This document shows positions 1-5,352 of a stretch of 5,607 nucleotides of DNA, one piece after another. Origin of the DNA: Bacteroidales bacterium (GTDB lineage Bacteria; Bacteroidota; Bacteroidia; Bacteroidales; VadinHA17); NCBI GenBank assembly GCA_003162595.1, contig PMNJ01000265.1, positions 6,960-12,566 of the forward strand, read 5' to 3'. The notes under the pieces were generated by a model. That model was not told the DNA's origin, did not search any database, and saw only the letters and a list, made by a program, of their open reading frames with translations. Positions within the stretch are counted from its first letter, which is position 1. Each line of letters opens with the position of its first letter. A program made the translations under genes and the position numbers.

Positions 1-232
1 AGGTGTCAACTGATTTTTTTATCATTCCTTCCGAAATGTCAATTCCATAAACATAACCTCCGGATCCAACGATCTCAGCAAGTCTTATAGCATCCGTACC
101 ACGACCGCTACCCAGATCCACACAAACTTCATTTGATTTAGCTTCAGAATGATTCACAGCTCCACCACATGAAAGACAACATGTCGTTTCTGCCAGATCG
201 CTGTACCTTCTATTTATTTCCGTGTAATTCAT
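1..232 (-). CDS. SAM-dependent methyltransferase, ArsM-like N-terminus (partial, 3' end outside window)
   Basis: Only the first 77 codons are present; the gene runs off the left edge. The fragment starts MNYTEINRRYSDLAE and holds a cysteine cluster CC-x2-C (C18, C19, C22). It then enters a class I Rossmann methyltransferase fold: motif I VDLGSGRGTD (residues 38-47) and the acidic residue of motif II in YGIDIS (D65), which should bind S-adenosylmethionine. A CC-x-C type cluster just before motif I is a feature of arsenite methyltransferase (ArsM) relatives. However, the downstream cysteines that bind As(III) in ArsM lie outside the window, and the stretch between the cluster and motif I is shorter than in typical ArsM, so the substrate is not established. 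The ATG is 11 bp after the stop of the DUF6132-like gene, so the two are probably one transcript from the promoter at 543-572. No Shine-Dalgarno sequence is seen, as is usual in Bacteroidota. Confidence 0.85.
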   Translation of the reverse strand, partial: MNYTEINRRYSDLAETTCCLSCGGAVNHSEAKSNEVCVDLGSGRGTDAIRLAEIVGSGGYVYGIDISEGMIKKSVDT

Positions 233-243
233 GATTAAAATTT

Positions 244-513
244 TTATTCAATGTCACTTTTACTCTGAGGTGTTGAAGATCTCAGACAGGGTGAACTGGT
301 TACGAAGAAACCTAAAAAGCTTCCCATTAATATACTGCTGACAGGGTTACTTGTAATTGCACAGGAACCTGATTTACATCCTACAAAATAAAAAAACAGA
401 AATCCGCCTAATCCTCCGATTATTATACCAAGAAACGGCTTCCAGAAATACCACGATTTAAAGAACTCTTTTGCTGATTTTGGCTTTGGTGCGGTGCTAC
501 AATTTTGGTCCAT
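244..513 (-). CDS. DUF6132-like small membrane protein
   Basis: The protein has 89 residues. A polar N-terminus (1-22, containing C5) is followed by a hydrophobic, glycine-rich helix (about 25-45, with two GG pairs), the motif GCKSGSCAITSNP (45-57), and a second hydrophobic segment (about 58-73) ending in a polar tail with C76. The G-C-x-S-G-x-C-x-I-T-S-N-P loop between two helices is what I recognise as the hallmark of the DUF6132 family, small inner-membrane proteins common in Bacteroidota. Their function is unknown; the two loop cysteines (C46, C51) could be redox-active or bind metal, which is inference. It is the first gene of a probable two-gene operon with the downstream methyltransferase (11-bp gap). 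The ATG at 511-513 lies about 30 bp after a consensus promoter, which supports this start. The family's homologues often end soon after the second helix; here an extra tail of roughly 15 polar residues is present. Confidence 0.85.
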   Translation of the reverse strand: MDQNCSTAPKPKSAKEFFKSWYFWKPFLGIIIGGLGGFLFFYFVGCKSGSCAITSNPVSSILMGSFLGFFVTSSPCLRSSTPQSKSDIE

Positions 514-542
514 ATGAATTTAATTATGTATATATATCGATA

Positions 543-572
543 CAAAGATAGATAAAAAAATATAAATCGCAA
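543..572 (-). promoter_or_regulatory. Bacteroidota-type sigma promoter for the DUF6132/methyltransferase operon
   Basis: Read on the minus strand, TTG (572-570) is followed by a 19-bp spacer and TATCTTTG (550-543). This matches the Bacteroidota primary-sigma consensus (TTTG/TTG, about 19 bp, TAnnTTTG), with a perfect downstream box. The implied transcript starts near 536-538, giving a leader of about 25 nt before the ATG at 513. It lies back to back with the plus-strand promoter at 591-621. Confidence 0.6.
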
Positions 573-590
573 TAGCATCACCTAAATCTT

Positions 591-621
591 TTTGATATCA
601 CTACAATTATTTTTATCTTTG
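591..621 (+). promoter_or_regulatory. Bacteroidota-type sigma promoter for the zinc-ribbon gene
   Basis: TTTG (591-594), a 19-bp spacer, and TATCTTTG (614-621) match the Bacteroidota consensus at every defined position. The downstream box is identical in sequence to the one of the divergent promoter at 543-572. Transcription would start near 626-628, about 13 nt before the ATG at 640. This rules against the in-frame TTG at 592, which lies inside the upstream promoter box. Confidence 0.65.
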
Positions 622-639
622 CCCGTAAATACATTGATA

Positions 640-1074
640 ATGAGTACGATTTTTAAAAAAGATTTATCTGCTGAACAACTTAATGAATTGTTTCAAAATG
701 ACGAGAAGTGCTTTGAATTTCTTGCTGATTTGAAATGGAGCAGGGGATTTGAATGCCGGAAGTGTGGTAATACTAACTTTTGTCCGGGTAAAACTCCACA
801 TTCCCGACGATGCACAAAATGTAAGACAGAAGAGTCTGCTGCTGCTGGGACCATCTTTCATAATTGCAAGTTCCCGGTCCACAAGGCTTTCTATATTGCT
901 TATAATGTATGTAAAGGGAAAGAGGATCTATCTACATATGAGTTCGCAAGACGTTTGTCACTGCGACAGATGACGTGTTGGAATTTTAAGACCAAAATAC
1001 AACATGCCATCGATGAGATGAATTCATTAAGCGAGAATGAGAAATTATCAATCCAAAAGATTCTGACCAGCTGA
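640..1074 (+). CDS. Stand-alone zinc-ribbon/HTH protein related to the IS1595 transposase N-terminus (no DDE domain)
   Basis: The protein has 144 residues from the ATG at 640. Residues 8-35 match the usual lead-in of IS1595-family transposases. A zinc ribbon follows with two CxxC knuckles (C39/C42 and C58/C61, 15 residues apart). Next come the family signature AAAGTIFHNCKFPVHKAF (residues 67-84) and a helix-turn-helix region up to about residue 127 (STYEFARRLSLRQMTCWNF). IS1595 transposases are about 300 residues long and continue into an ISXO2-like DDE nuclease domain. Here the protein instead ends with a short charged tail, and no DDE remnant is visible in the 200 bp downstream. No transposase terminal inverted repeats are apparent. 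It could be a decayed IS fragment. The intact reading frame, complete DNA-binding module and consensus promoter favour a retained or domesticated DNA-binding protein, which is inference. It is divergent from the DUF6132/methyltransferase operon and could regulate it. Confidence 0.8.
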   Translation: MSTIFKKDLSAEQLNELFQNDEKCFEFLADLKWSRGFECRKCGNTNFCPGKTPHSRRCTKCKTEESAAAGTIFHNCKFPVHKAFYIAYNVCKGKEDLSTYEFARRLSLRQMTCWNFKTKIQHAIDEMNSLSENEKLSIQKILTS

Positions 1075-1102
1075 AACTGCATCATTTGATTTTAAATGTG
1101 AC

Positions 1103-1185
1103 AGATGATTACAAATTAATGGAATAAGTAATTTTTGTAATGGTCTGTTGTGTCTGCGTGATAATCATCTATTGGAATAATTAAT
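1103..1185. repeat. Cluster of short inverted and direct repeats after the zinc-ribbon gene
   Basis: Three overlapping repeats are visible. ATTACAAA (1108-1115) is inverted as TTTGTAAT (1134-1141), and the pairing nearly extends inward through TTA/TAA with a bulge. AGATGATTA (1103-1111) is inverted as TAATCATCT (1162-1170); it shares bases 1108-1111 with the first hairpin, so the two cannot form together. TGGAATAAGTAAT (1120-1132) recurs with one mismatch at 1173-1185, 53 bp on. The first hairpin lies 33 bp after the zinc-ribbon stop and could be a weak terminator, but it has no run of T directly after it. Confidence 0.45.
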
Positions 1186-1250
1186 CAGAACACCATGTGC
1201 CTGCTTTCATGATAGCATCATTATACAGACAGATGGTGCCCCAGATTAAT
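1179..1250. repeat. Imperfect inverted repeat between convergent genes
   Basis: ATTAATC plus CACCAT (1180-1196) pair with ATGGTG plus GATTAAT (1233-1250), separated by three to five unpaired bases within each arm. The loop of about 36 nt contains its own small hairpin, ATGAT-AGC-ATCAT (1209-1221). It lies 28 bp beyond the stop of the minus-strand protease gene, so it may help end that transcript. No T-run follows it, so a classical intrinsic terminator is not supported. Confidence 0.35.
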
Positions 1251-1277
1251 CACAACATGCTATTAATCTATAATATT

Positions 1278-2729
1278 TTAATTTCTGAATTTATAACTGA
1301 AATATGTCCCATTGGGTTGCATCCCATCAATTGATGAAAGGAATTCGCCATCAGAGGTTGCTTCTCTTATTTCAGAAGCATTATTTACCTTTTTCCCATT
1401 TATTGTAGAAATTATGGTTCCATTTGTAATTCCAATATCCTTTAATTTTCCTTCACCAACACTGGTGACTTTCGTTCCGGAATCAATTTCATATTTTTCC
1501 TTCTCCTGTGAAGTGAGGGGTATTAGTTTGGAACCAAAAACTGCTTCACCTGTATTTTCCAGAACAACTGCAGTGGTACCATCGACATTTTTGAGTTCAA
1601 CCGAGGCAGTATTCTCCCTGGCATTCCTGAAATAGGTTATATTTATCTGATCTCCCGGATGGTACTGTGCTAATGTTTCCTCAAGCTGAGCAGGGGATTC
1701 AATATTTTTATCGTTGATTTTTATAATTACATCTTTTTCCTTAAGTCCGGCATTTGCAGCAGCACCGTCAGGAACAACGGATGCAATGTATGCCCCGCTT
1801 ACATTTTCGAGTTTTACTGATTGGGCAAGATCTGAAGTGACTTCCCGGATAGTTATTCCCAAAAAGGCCCTTTGTGCCTTTCCATATTTCTGCAGATCAG
1901 CTACGGTTTTTTTAACTATATTTATTGGAATGGCGAATGAATTGCCTGAGTAAGTTCTGGTTGGTGAAATTATTGCAGAGGTGATTCCTACAAGCTCTCC
2001 TTTGGTATTAACCAGTGCTCCTCCGCTGTTTCCCATATTAAGGGCAGCATCTGTCTGAATAAAAGATTCAAGTTTATAATTGCCATCCATGCTAAGACTC
2101 CTGCCTTTTGCACTTACTATCCCTGCTGTAACTGTTGAAGTAAGGTTAAAAGGATTTCCTATAGCCAGTACCCATTCTCCGAGCTTCAGGTTATCTGAAT
2201 TGCCAAATTTTATTGCCGGAAGGTTTTCTGCCTCAATTTTGATTAATGCAAGATCTGTATCAGGATCTCTCCCGACGATTGCAGCATTATACGATTTATT
2301 ATTATTAAGAGTCACCTGAATAGAATCTGCTCCGTCAACTACATGGTTGTTGGTTACTATATATCCGTCAGGAGAAATGATTACGCCCGACCCGAAACCA
2401 GTAACTTTCCTTGGTTCTTGTTTCGTATTGTTTTCACTAAAAAACTGAGATAACGGATTGTCAGATCCATCGTCATTTGCGATACTTGATCTTACCCTGA
2501 CATGTACAACTGCCTGAACGCATTGTCCGGCAGCATATGTGAGGTCAACAGGTCCGTCAGGAGCCTGCATTGAAGTTAAAACAACCGGGGCAGTCCTTTC
2601 AATCGGAATGTAATTCTGGTTTGTTAGCGTTTGCCTTGAGCTGACATTTATCTGTGAGTACACAAATAAGGTATTTGCAACGCTAAAGATTGCTACTAAA
2701 AATGCAGTGAAAATTTTTTTTGTTTTCAT
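1278..2729 (-). CDS. htrA: Periplasmic HtrA/DegQ-type serine endoprotease
   Basis: The protein has 483 residues and is a full-length Do-family (peptidase S1C) quality-control protease that degrades or holds misfolded envelope proteins. An N-terminal signal peptide (1-25, KTKK then a hydrophobic core) ends in VYS-Q, the Ser-Gln junction common in Bacteroidota. The protease domain spans about 65-280. All three catalytic residues are in their usual contexts: H129 in TNNHVV, D159 in DTDLALI and S235 in GNSGGAL. The first PDZ domain is about 286-380 (substrate groove start AFLGI) and a second, shorter PDZ-like region is about 395-483. Between signal and protease lies a linker of about 40 residues typical of the family. 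The ATG is followed by the signal peptide, so the start is secure. It is separated from the upstream lipoprotein gene by 338 bp and is probably transcribed alone. Nothing indicates loss of activity. Confidence 0.97.
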   Translation of the reverse strand: MKTKKIFTAFLVAIFSVANTLFVYSQINVSSRQTLTNQNYIPIERTAPVVLTSMQAPDGPVDLTYAAGQCVQAVVHVRVRSSIANDDGSDNPLSQFFSENNTKQEPRKVTGFGSGVIISPDGYIVTNNHVVDGADSIQVTLNNNKSYNAAIVGRDPDTDLALIKIEAENLPAIKFGNSDNLKLGEWVLAIGNPFNLTSTVTAGIVSAKGRSLSMDGNYKLESFIQTDAALNMGNSGGALVNTKGELVGITSAIISPTRTYSGNSFAIPINIVKKTVADLQKYGKAQRAFLGITIREVTSDLAQSVKLENVSGAYIASVVPDGAAANAGLKEKDVIIKINDKNIESPAQLEETLAQYHPGDQINITYFRNARENTASVELKNVDGTTAVVLENTGEAVFGSKLIPLTSQEKEKYEIDSGTKVTSVGEGKLKDIGITNGTIISTINGKKVNNASEIREATSDGEFLSSIDGMQPNGTYFSYKFRN

Positions 2730-3067
2730 AATAATTTATTTTAATTACTTTTCATTTTATTTACTTCTTTCAATTCTGTAAAGGTAAACCAATTGAATGC
2801 CGAATATCCTTCATTAACAATAATTTAACCATTGATTAAGAAACAATTAACTATAAAATCTCTCGATGAATATTTACTCATTCATTCATCTTTCAATATC
2901 TGAAAGGTGAAAATTCGGGCTTTCAATATGTAGTGGAATGATGTTGTTGTGAACCGGATAATAGATCAAATTGATTTGAATTAAAGACTTCCCGGGATGC
3001 TGAAGAGCCTTTAAGGATTTTGCTTAATAATGGCAATCGGAGTAAAGGCAGAGCTGAAAATCACAAT
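2730..3067. other. 338-bp intergenic region without a recognisable gene
   Basis: This region separates two minus-strand genes. The half next to htrA (about 2730-2890) is very AT-rich and should hold its promoter. Near the middle, CTTTCA-ATATC-TGAAAG (2890-2906) forms a small hairpin, and CTTTCAATAT occurs twice (2890-2899 and 2920-2929). The half next to the lipoprotein gene (about 2930-3060) is richer in GC. On the minus strand it contains an open frame of about 45 codons (roughly 3055-2921) without an ATG. I see no protein similarity in it and no clear terminator for the lipoprotein gene. Confidence 0.5.
2769..2797 (-). promoter_or_regulatory. Possible promoter box inside a small dyad upstream of htrA
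   Basis: On the minus strand, TACCTTTA (2786-2779) matches seven of eight positions of the Bacteroidota TAnnTTTG box, but no TTG is found at the expected distance upstream. The box sits in the middle of a 7-bp inverted repeat, TTCAATT (2769-2775) and AATTGAA (2791-2797), which could be an operator. In AT-rich DNA such a short dyad may be chance. If it is real, the htrA leader would be about 45 nt. Confidence 0.25.
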
Positions 3068-3673
3068 CTACCCTATAATTAATTCTCCGGTCAGTTTATC
3101 GATTTTAGCAGGAATTCCCCAATAGAAAAGTTGATTTATTACAGCATTTTGCTCTACATCTGTTATGACAGAATTTAAAACTGTTCCGTTGAAGTAATTC
3201 GCAACAAAGTTGTCCCTGCCGCGGTCGGCAATATGCATAACACTTTCCAACTCCGTTACTTTTATGAACTTCCAAACGACAATATCCTTATCTGTAATTT
3301 TTAAAGCTCTATGATGCCTTAATGTTCTTTTCAGAAAATATATATATTTCCCTTTATCAAACCCCTTTGTTTTGTGCAAATACTGGTACAGGTTATTGTT
3401 TTCGATTATAGTGCGACCTTTATAAAATGGAGATTTTATATCTACAGCTATAAAGTAACTGGTTGTATCAAAGTCATTTAAAACTTTATTGTAAAAAGGC
3501 GAATTAGGGTTTTTACACGACATTATAATAAAGATCATAAAAATTAATCCAGGAATTCCATAGGATTTTAGGCCAATCGACTTAAAGCTGAATATTCTTC
3601 CTTTAGGTTCGGTTTCAATCATTGTGTAAATATTAGAGTCCATATGCGAATGATGTTTGATAAATATATTCAT
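3068..3673 (-). CDS. Probable lipoprotein of unknown function
   Basis: The protein has 201 residues and I do not recognise its family. A hydrophobic stretch (about 40-51) ends in IIMSC, a plausible lipobox with C53 as the lipidated cysteine, followed by a polar, Asn/Pro-rich linker (KNPNSPF). The residues after the cysteine lack the acidic pair of the known Bacteroidota surface-export signal, so a periplasm-facing position is more likely (inference). The mature part (about 54-201) is rich in Tyr, Phe, Lys and Asp, with mixed alpha/beta character and no further membrane segment. The tail reads GIPAKIDKLTGELIIG. The oddity is the 52-residue segment before the cysteine, far longer than a normal lipoprotein signal. 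In-frame Met11 and Met18 would shorten it only partly. The first ATG has AGGG five bases upstream, which slightly favours it. The gene is divergent from the ChrA-family transporter with 130 bp between starts, and no consensus promoter is evident. Confidence 0.75.
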   Translation of the reverse strand: MNIFIKHHSHMDSNIYTMIETEPKGRIFSFKSIGLKSYGIPGLIFMIFIIMSCKNPNSPFYNKVLNDFDTTSYFIAVDIKSPFYKGRTIIENNNLYQYLHKTKGFDKGKYIYFLKRTLRHHRALKITDKDIVVWKFIKVTELESVMHIADRGRDNFVANYFNGTVLNSVITDVEQNAVINQLFYWGIPAKIDKLTGELIIG

Positions 3674-3803
3674 TTATACCCTATTAAATATCTCTCCAAT
3701 ATAGTTATAGAAACAATCCAGACTATAATAGGTTTAGTTTTTTTTTACTAAGTTATTCCTGCTTAAATACTAATTTTAGGTAAAATTAAAATTGCTATCG
3801 TCA

Positions 3804-4967
3804 ATGCTAATTAATCAGAAGGAACAACCTTCATATATTGATTTGTTCCTGACATTCTTCTGGATGGGACTTACTGCATTTGGTGGATTAGCAATGTTTG
3901 CGCATGTAAGAAAATACATAGTGGATAAGAAGGGATGGCTGGATGAAAATACTTTTGACTCTGGCCTTGCGCTTTGTCAGGTTATTCCAGGAGCTATAAT
4001 AATGCAGTTAGTGGCATATATAGGATTGAAACTAAAAGGTATCAAAGGTTCTATAGTATGTTTTATAGGATTTGGACTTCCTGCTTTTCTTATTATGTTT
4101 ATTCTATCTGTCTTATACAAACATTCCAGAAACATATCGGGAGTTGAATTAGTTTTAGCAAGCTTAAGAGTTATTATGGTTGCTATCGTAGCAAACGCAG
4201 CTTACATCTTTGGCAAAAAGAATTTCCGGACCATAAATGACTGGATTATTGCAGCTATTGCTGCAGGTTTGTTTCTGACCAGGTTACATCCTGCATTAGT
4301 ATTGGTATTTGCCGGACTTTTAGGTTATCTTTTATCAAGTAAGGAACTGAGTATTTCCGAAAAATCAGTGAAATCAAAGACCTTCTGGTTCTTTCTGCTG
4401 GCACTGTCTTTAACAGGAATAAGCATATTATTCCTTTTCATCCTTTCCAAAGGATATTTTACGTTGGCAACATTAATGTTAAGGATTGATCTCTTCTCAT
4501 TTGGAGGAGGATTGGCTTCAATGCCAATTATGTACCACGAGTTGGTTGATTTATACGGATGGTTTGATGCACATACATTTATGGATGGTGCAATTCTGGG
4601 TCAGGTAACACCAGGTTCTATTATTATTGCCGCGACATTCTTTGGCTATATGCATTTTGGTATTTTAGGAAGTATCCTGGCAACAATATATGTTTTTACA
4701 CCATCATTCCTCATCCTTATGGGTATAATTCCTTTTTTTGATAAACTGCGAACTTACCCTCAGTTCAATAAAGTAATAAATGGACTTTTATGTTCTTTTG
4801 TAGGTTTACTGGTGATAGTTACCTATCGCTTTACGATAGGTATTCATTGGAATCTTGTTGATATATTGCTCGTCCTCGCGGCTTTTATATTATTGGTCCG
4901 CAAAGTCGAAGTCATCTGGATCGTTTTAGGTGGGGTGATGATTTCTATATTAATTCACTGGCTGTAA
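3804..4967 (+). CDS. chrA: Chromate transporter family (CHR/ChrA) two-domain membrane protein
   Basis: The protein has 387 residues from the ATG at 3804, the usual length of long, two-domain CHR-family transporters. The internal duplication is plain. The N-terminal half has GLTAFGG (22-28), GWL (44-46) and CQVIPG (58-63), with the FGLPAF segment at 90-95. The C-terminal half has FSFGGG (231-236), GWF (252-254) and GQVTPG (266-271), with a matching TPSF at 299-302. Around ten hydrophobic helices are visible. Characterised members expel chromate, driven by the membrane gradient, and some act on related oxyanions such as sulfate. The real substrate here is not known, since many anaerobes carry ChrA homologues without evident chromate exposure. 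A TTG at 3792 is in frame, but the ATG gives the more usual N-terminus. The 130-bp gap to the divergent lipoprotein gene contains a nine-T run (3738-3746) and a weak promoter box TAATTTTA (3771-3778). The 3' end meets a convergent operon. Confidence 0.93.
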   Translation: MLINQKEQPSYIDLFLTFFWMGLTAFGGLAMFAHVRKYIVDKKGWLDENTFDSGLALCQVIPGAIIMQLVAYIGLKLKGIKGSIVCFIGFGLPAFLIMFILSVLYKHSRNISGVELVLASLRVIMVAIVANAAYIFGKKNFRTINDWIIAAIAAGLFLTRLHPALVLVFAGLLGYLLSSKELSISEKSVKSKTFWFFLLALSLTGISILFLFILSKGYFTLATLMLRIDLFSFGGGLASMPIMYHELVDLYGWFDAHTFMDGAILGQVTPGSIIIAATFFGYMHFGILGSILATIYVFTPSFLILMGIIPFFDKLRTYPQFNKVINGLLCSFVGLLVIVTYRFTIGIHWNLVDILLVLAAFILLVRKVEVIWIVLGGVMISILIHWL

Positions 4968-5017
4968 TATAAACCGATATGAAGTCATGAGAAGTCAATT
5001 GCATCTTAGAAATTAAA

Positions 5018-5049
5018 AGCCCTTGTAAGGTTTTAAATTTACAAGGGCT
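5018..5049. terminator. Bidirectional intrinsic terminator
   Basis: AGCCCTTGTAA (5018-5028) and TTACAAGGGCT (5039-5049) form a perfect 11-bp stem with a 10-nt loop. On the minus strand the stem is followed directly by TTTAATTT, a good U-rich tail, so it should end the thioredoxin/DUF2892 transcript. On the plus strand the tail (ATTTGCTTAATT) is weaker but could serve chrA, which ends 50 bp upstream. Its place between convergent genes fits this role. Confidence 0.85.
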
Positions 5050-5109
5050 ATTTGCTTAATTAAAAGAACCTGGACCTGAAAGTCAAAATTCAATATTTGT
5101 CTCAACTCT

Positions 5110-5316
5110 TTATTCTTTCTTCCTGGTGCTGAGACCAAGTGGCAGGTAAAGGGGGCAAAAACTTAAAAGACTTGTGACTACAAAGATTGCTGACAAAGCC
5201 AGAAGTATTATTGCCAGAACACCCGATATCACGTGAGTAAAATATAATACAACCACTACGACTGCAACCAGTATCCTGATTGTTTTGTCAATTGTTCCCA
5301 TGTTTTTTTTCATCAT
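5110..5316 (-). CDS. DUF2892 / YgaP-like transmembrane domain protein
   Basis: The protein has 68 residues. The start KKNMGTIDKTIRI is the conserved opening of the DUF2892 family (the YgaP-type membrane domain). Two hydrophobic helices follow (about 13-29 and 31-51), then the family motif FCPLYLPLGLST (53-64). In E. coli YgaP this domain anchors a rhodanese and forms a dimer; free-standing versions are common beside thioredoxin, rhodanese or sulfur-handling genes. Many relatives end in G-x-S-T-C, and here the terminal cysteine is replaced by arginine (STRKKE), leaving C54 as the only cysteine. It follows the thioredoxin-family gene by 36 bp on the same strand, with no promoter visible between them, so it is probably the last gene of that operon, before the terminator at 5018-5049. 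Two adjacent ATG codons (5314-5316 and 5311-5313) could serve as start. Confidence 0.9.
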   Translation of the reverse strand: MMKKNMGTIDKTIRILVAVVVVVLYFTHVISGVLAIILLALSAIFVVTSLLSFCPLYLPLGLSTRKKE

Positions 5317-5352
5317 CTTACTTTTTATTAATTGTTTTAGTTTTATATTTAA

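Noticed and set aside
592..639. Upstream in-frame TTG start at 592 for the zinc-ribbon gene
   Set aside because: It lies inside the TTTG promoter box and upstream of the expected transcript start; the ATG at 640 gives the normal family N-terminus.
664..1085. Minus-strand open frames overlapping the zinc-ribbon gene (664-882 and 900-1085) and a plus-strand one at 749-973
   Set aside because: They lie within the coding region of a recognisable protein in another frame, with no domain or initiation signal.
572..1220. ATAGCATCA at 572-580 and again at 1212-1220, bracketing the zinc-ribbon gene like a target-site duplication
   Set aside because: No terminal inverted repeats lie inside the pair, IS1595 duplications are usually 8 bp rather than 9, and eight of the nine bases also occur at 87-94 inside the methyltransferase gene, so chance is likely.
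1312..2319. Plus-strand open frames inside the htrA region (1312-1635, 1714-1953, 2080-2319)
   Set aside because: They are antisense to a clearly coding, conserved protease and show no protein features of their own.
2890..2929. Two copies of CTTTCAATAT 30 bp apart, resembling a CRISPR repeat start
   Set aside because: There are only two 10-bp copies, with no full-length repeat, no further units and no cas genes in the window.
3724..3729. TATAAT, a perfect E. coli-type -10 box, between the lipoprotein gene and chrA
   Set aside because: Bacteroidota primary sigma factors use TAnnTTTG, no -35 element is placed correctly, and the region is simply AT-rich.
3792..3803. In-frame TTG start at 3792 for chrA
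   Set aside because: It adds only four residues, has no better initiation context, and an ATG follows at 3804.
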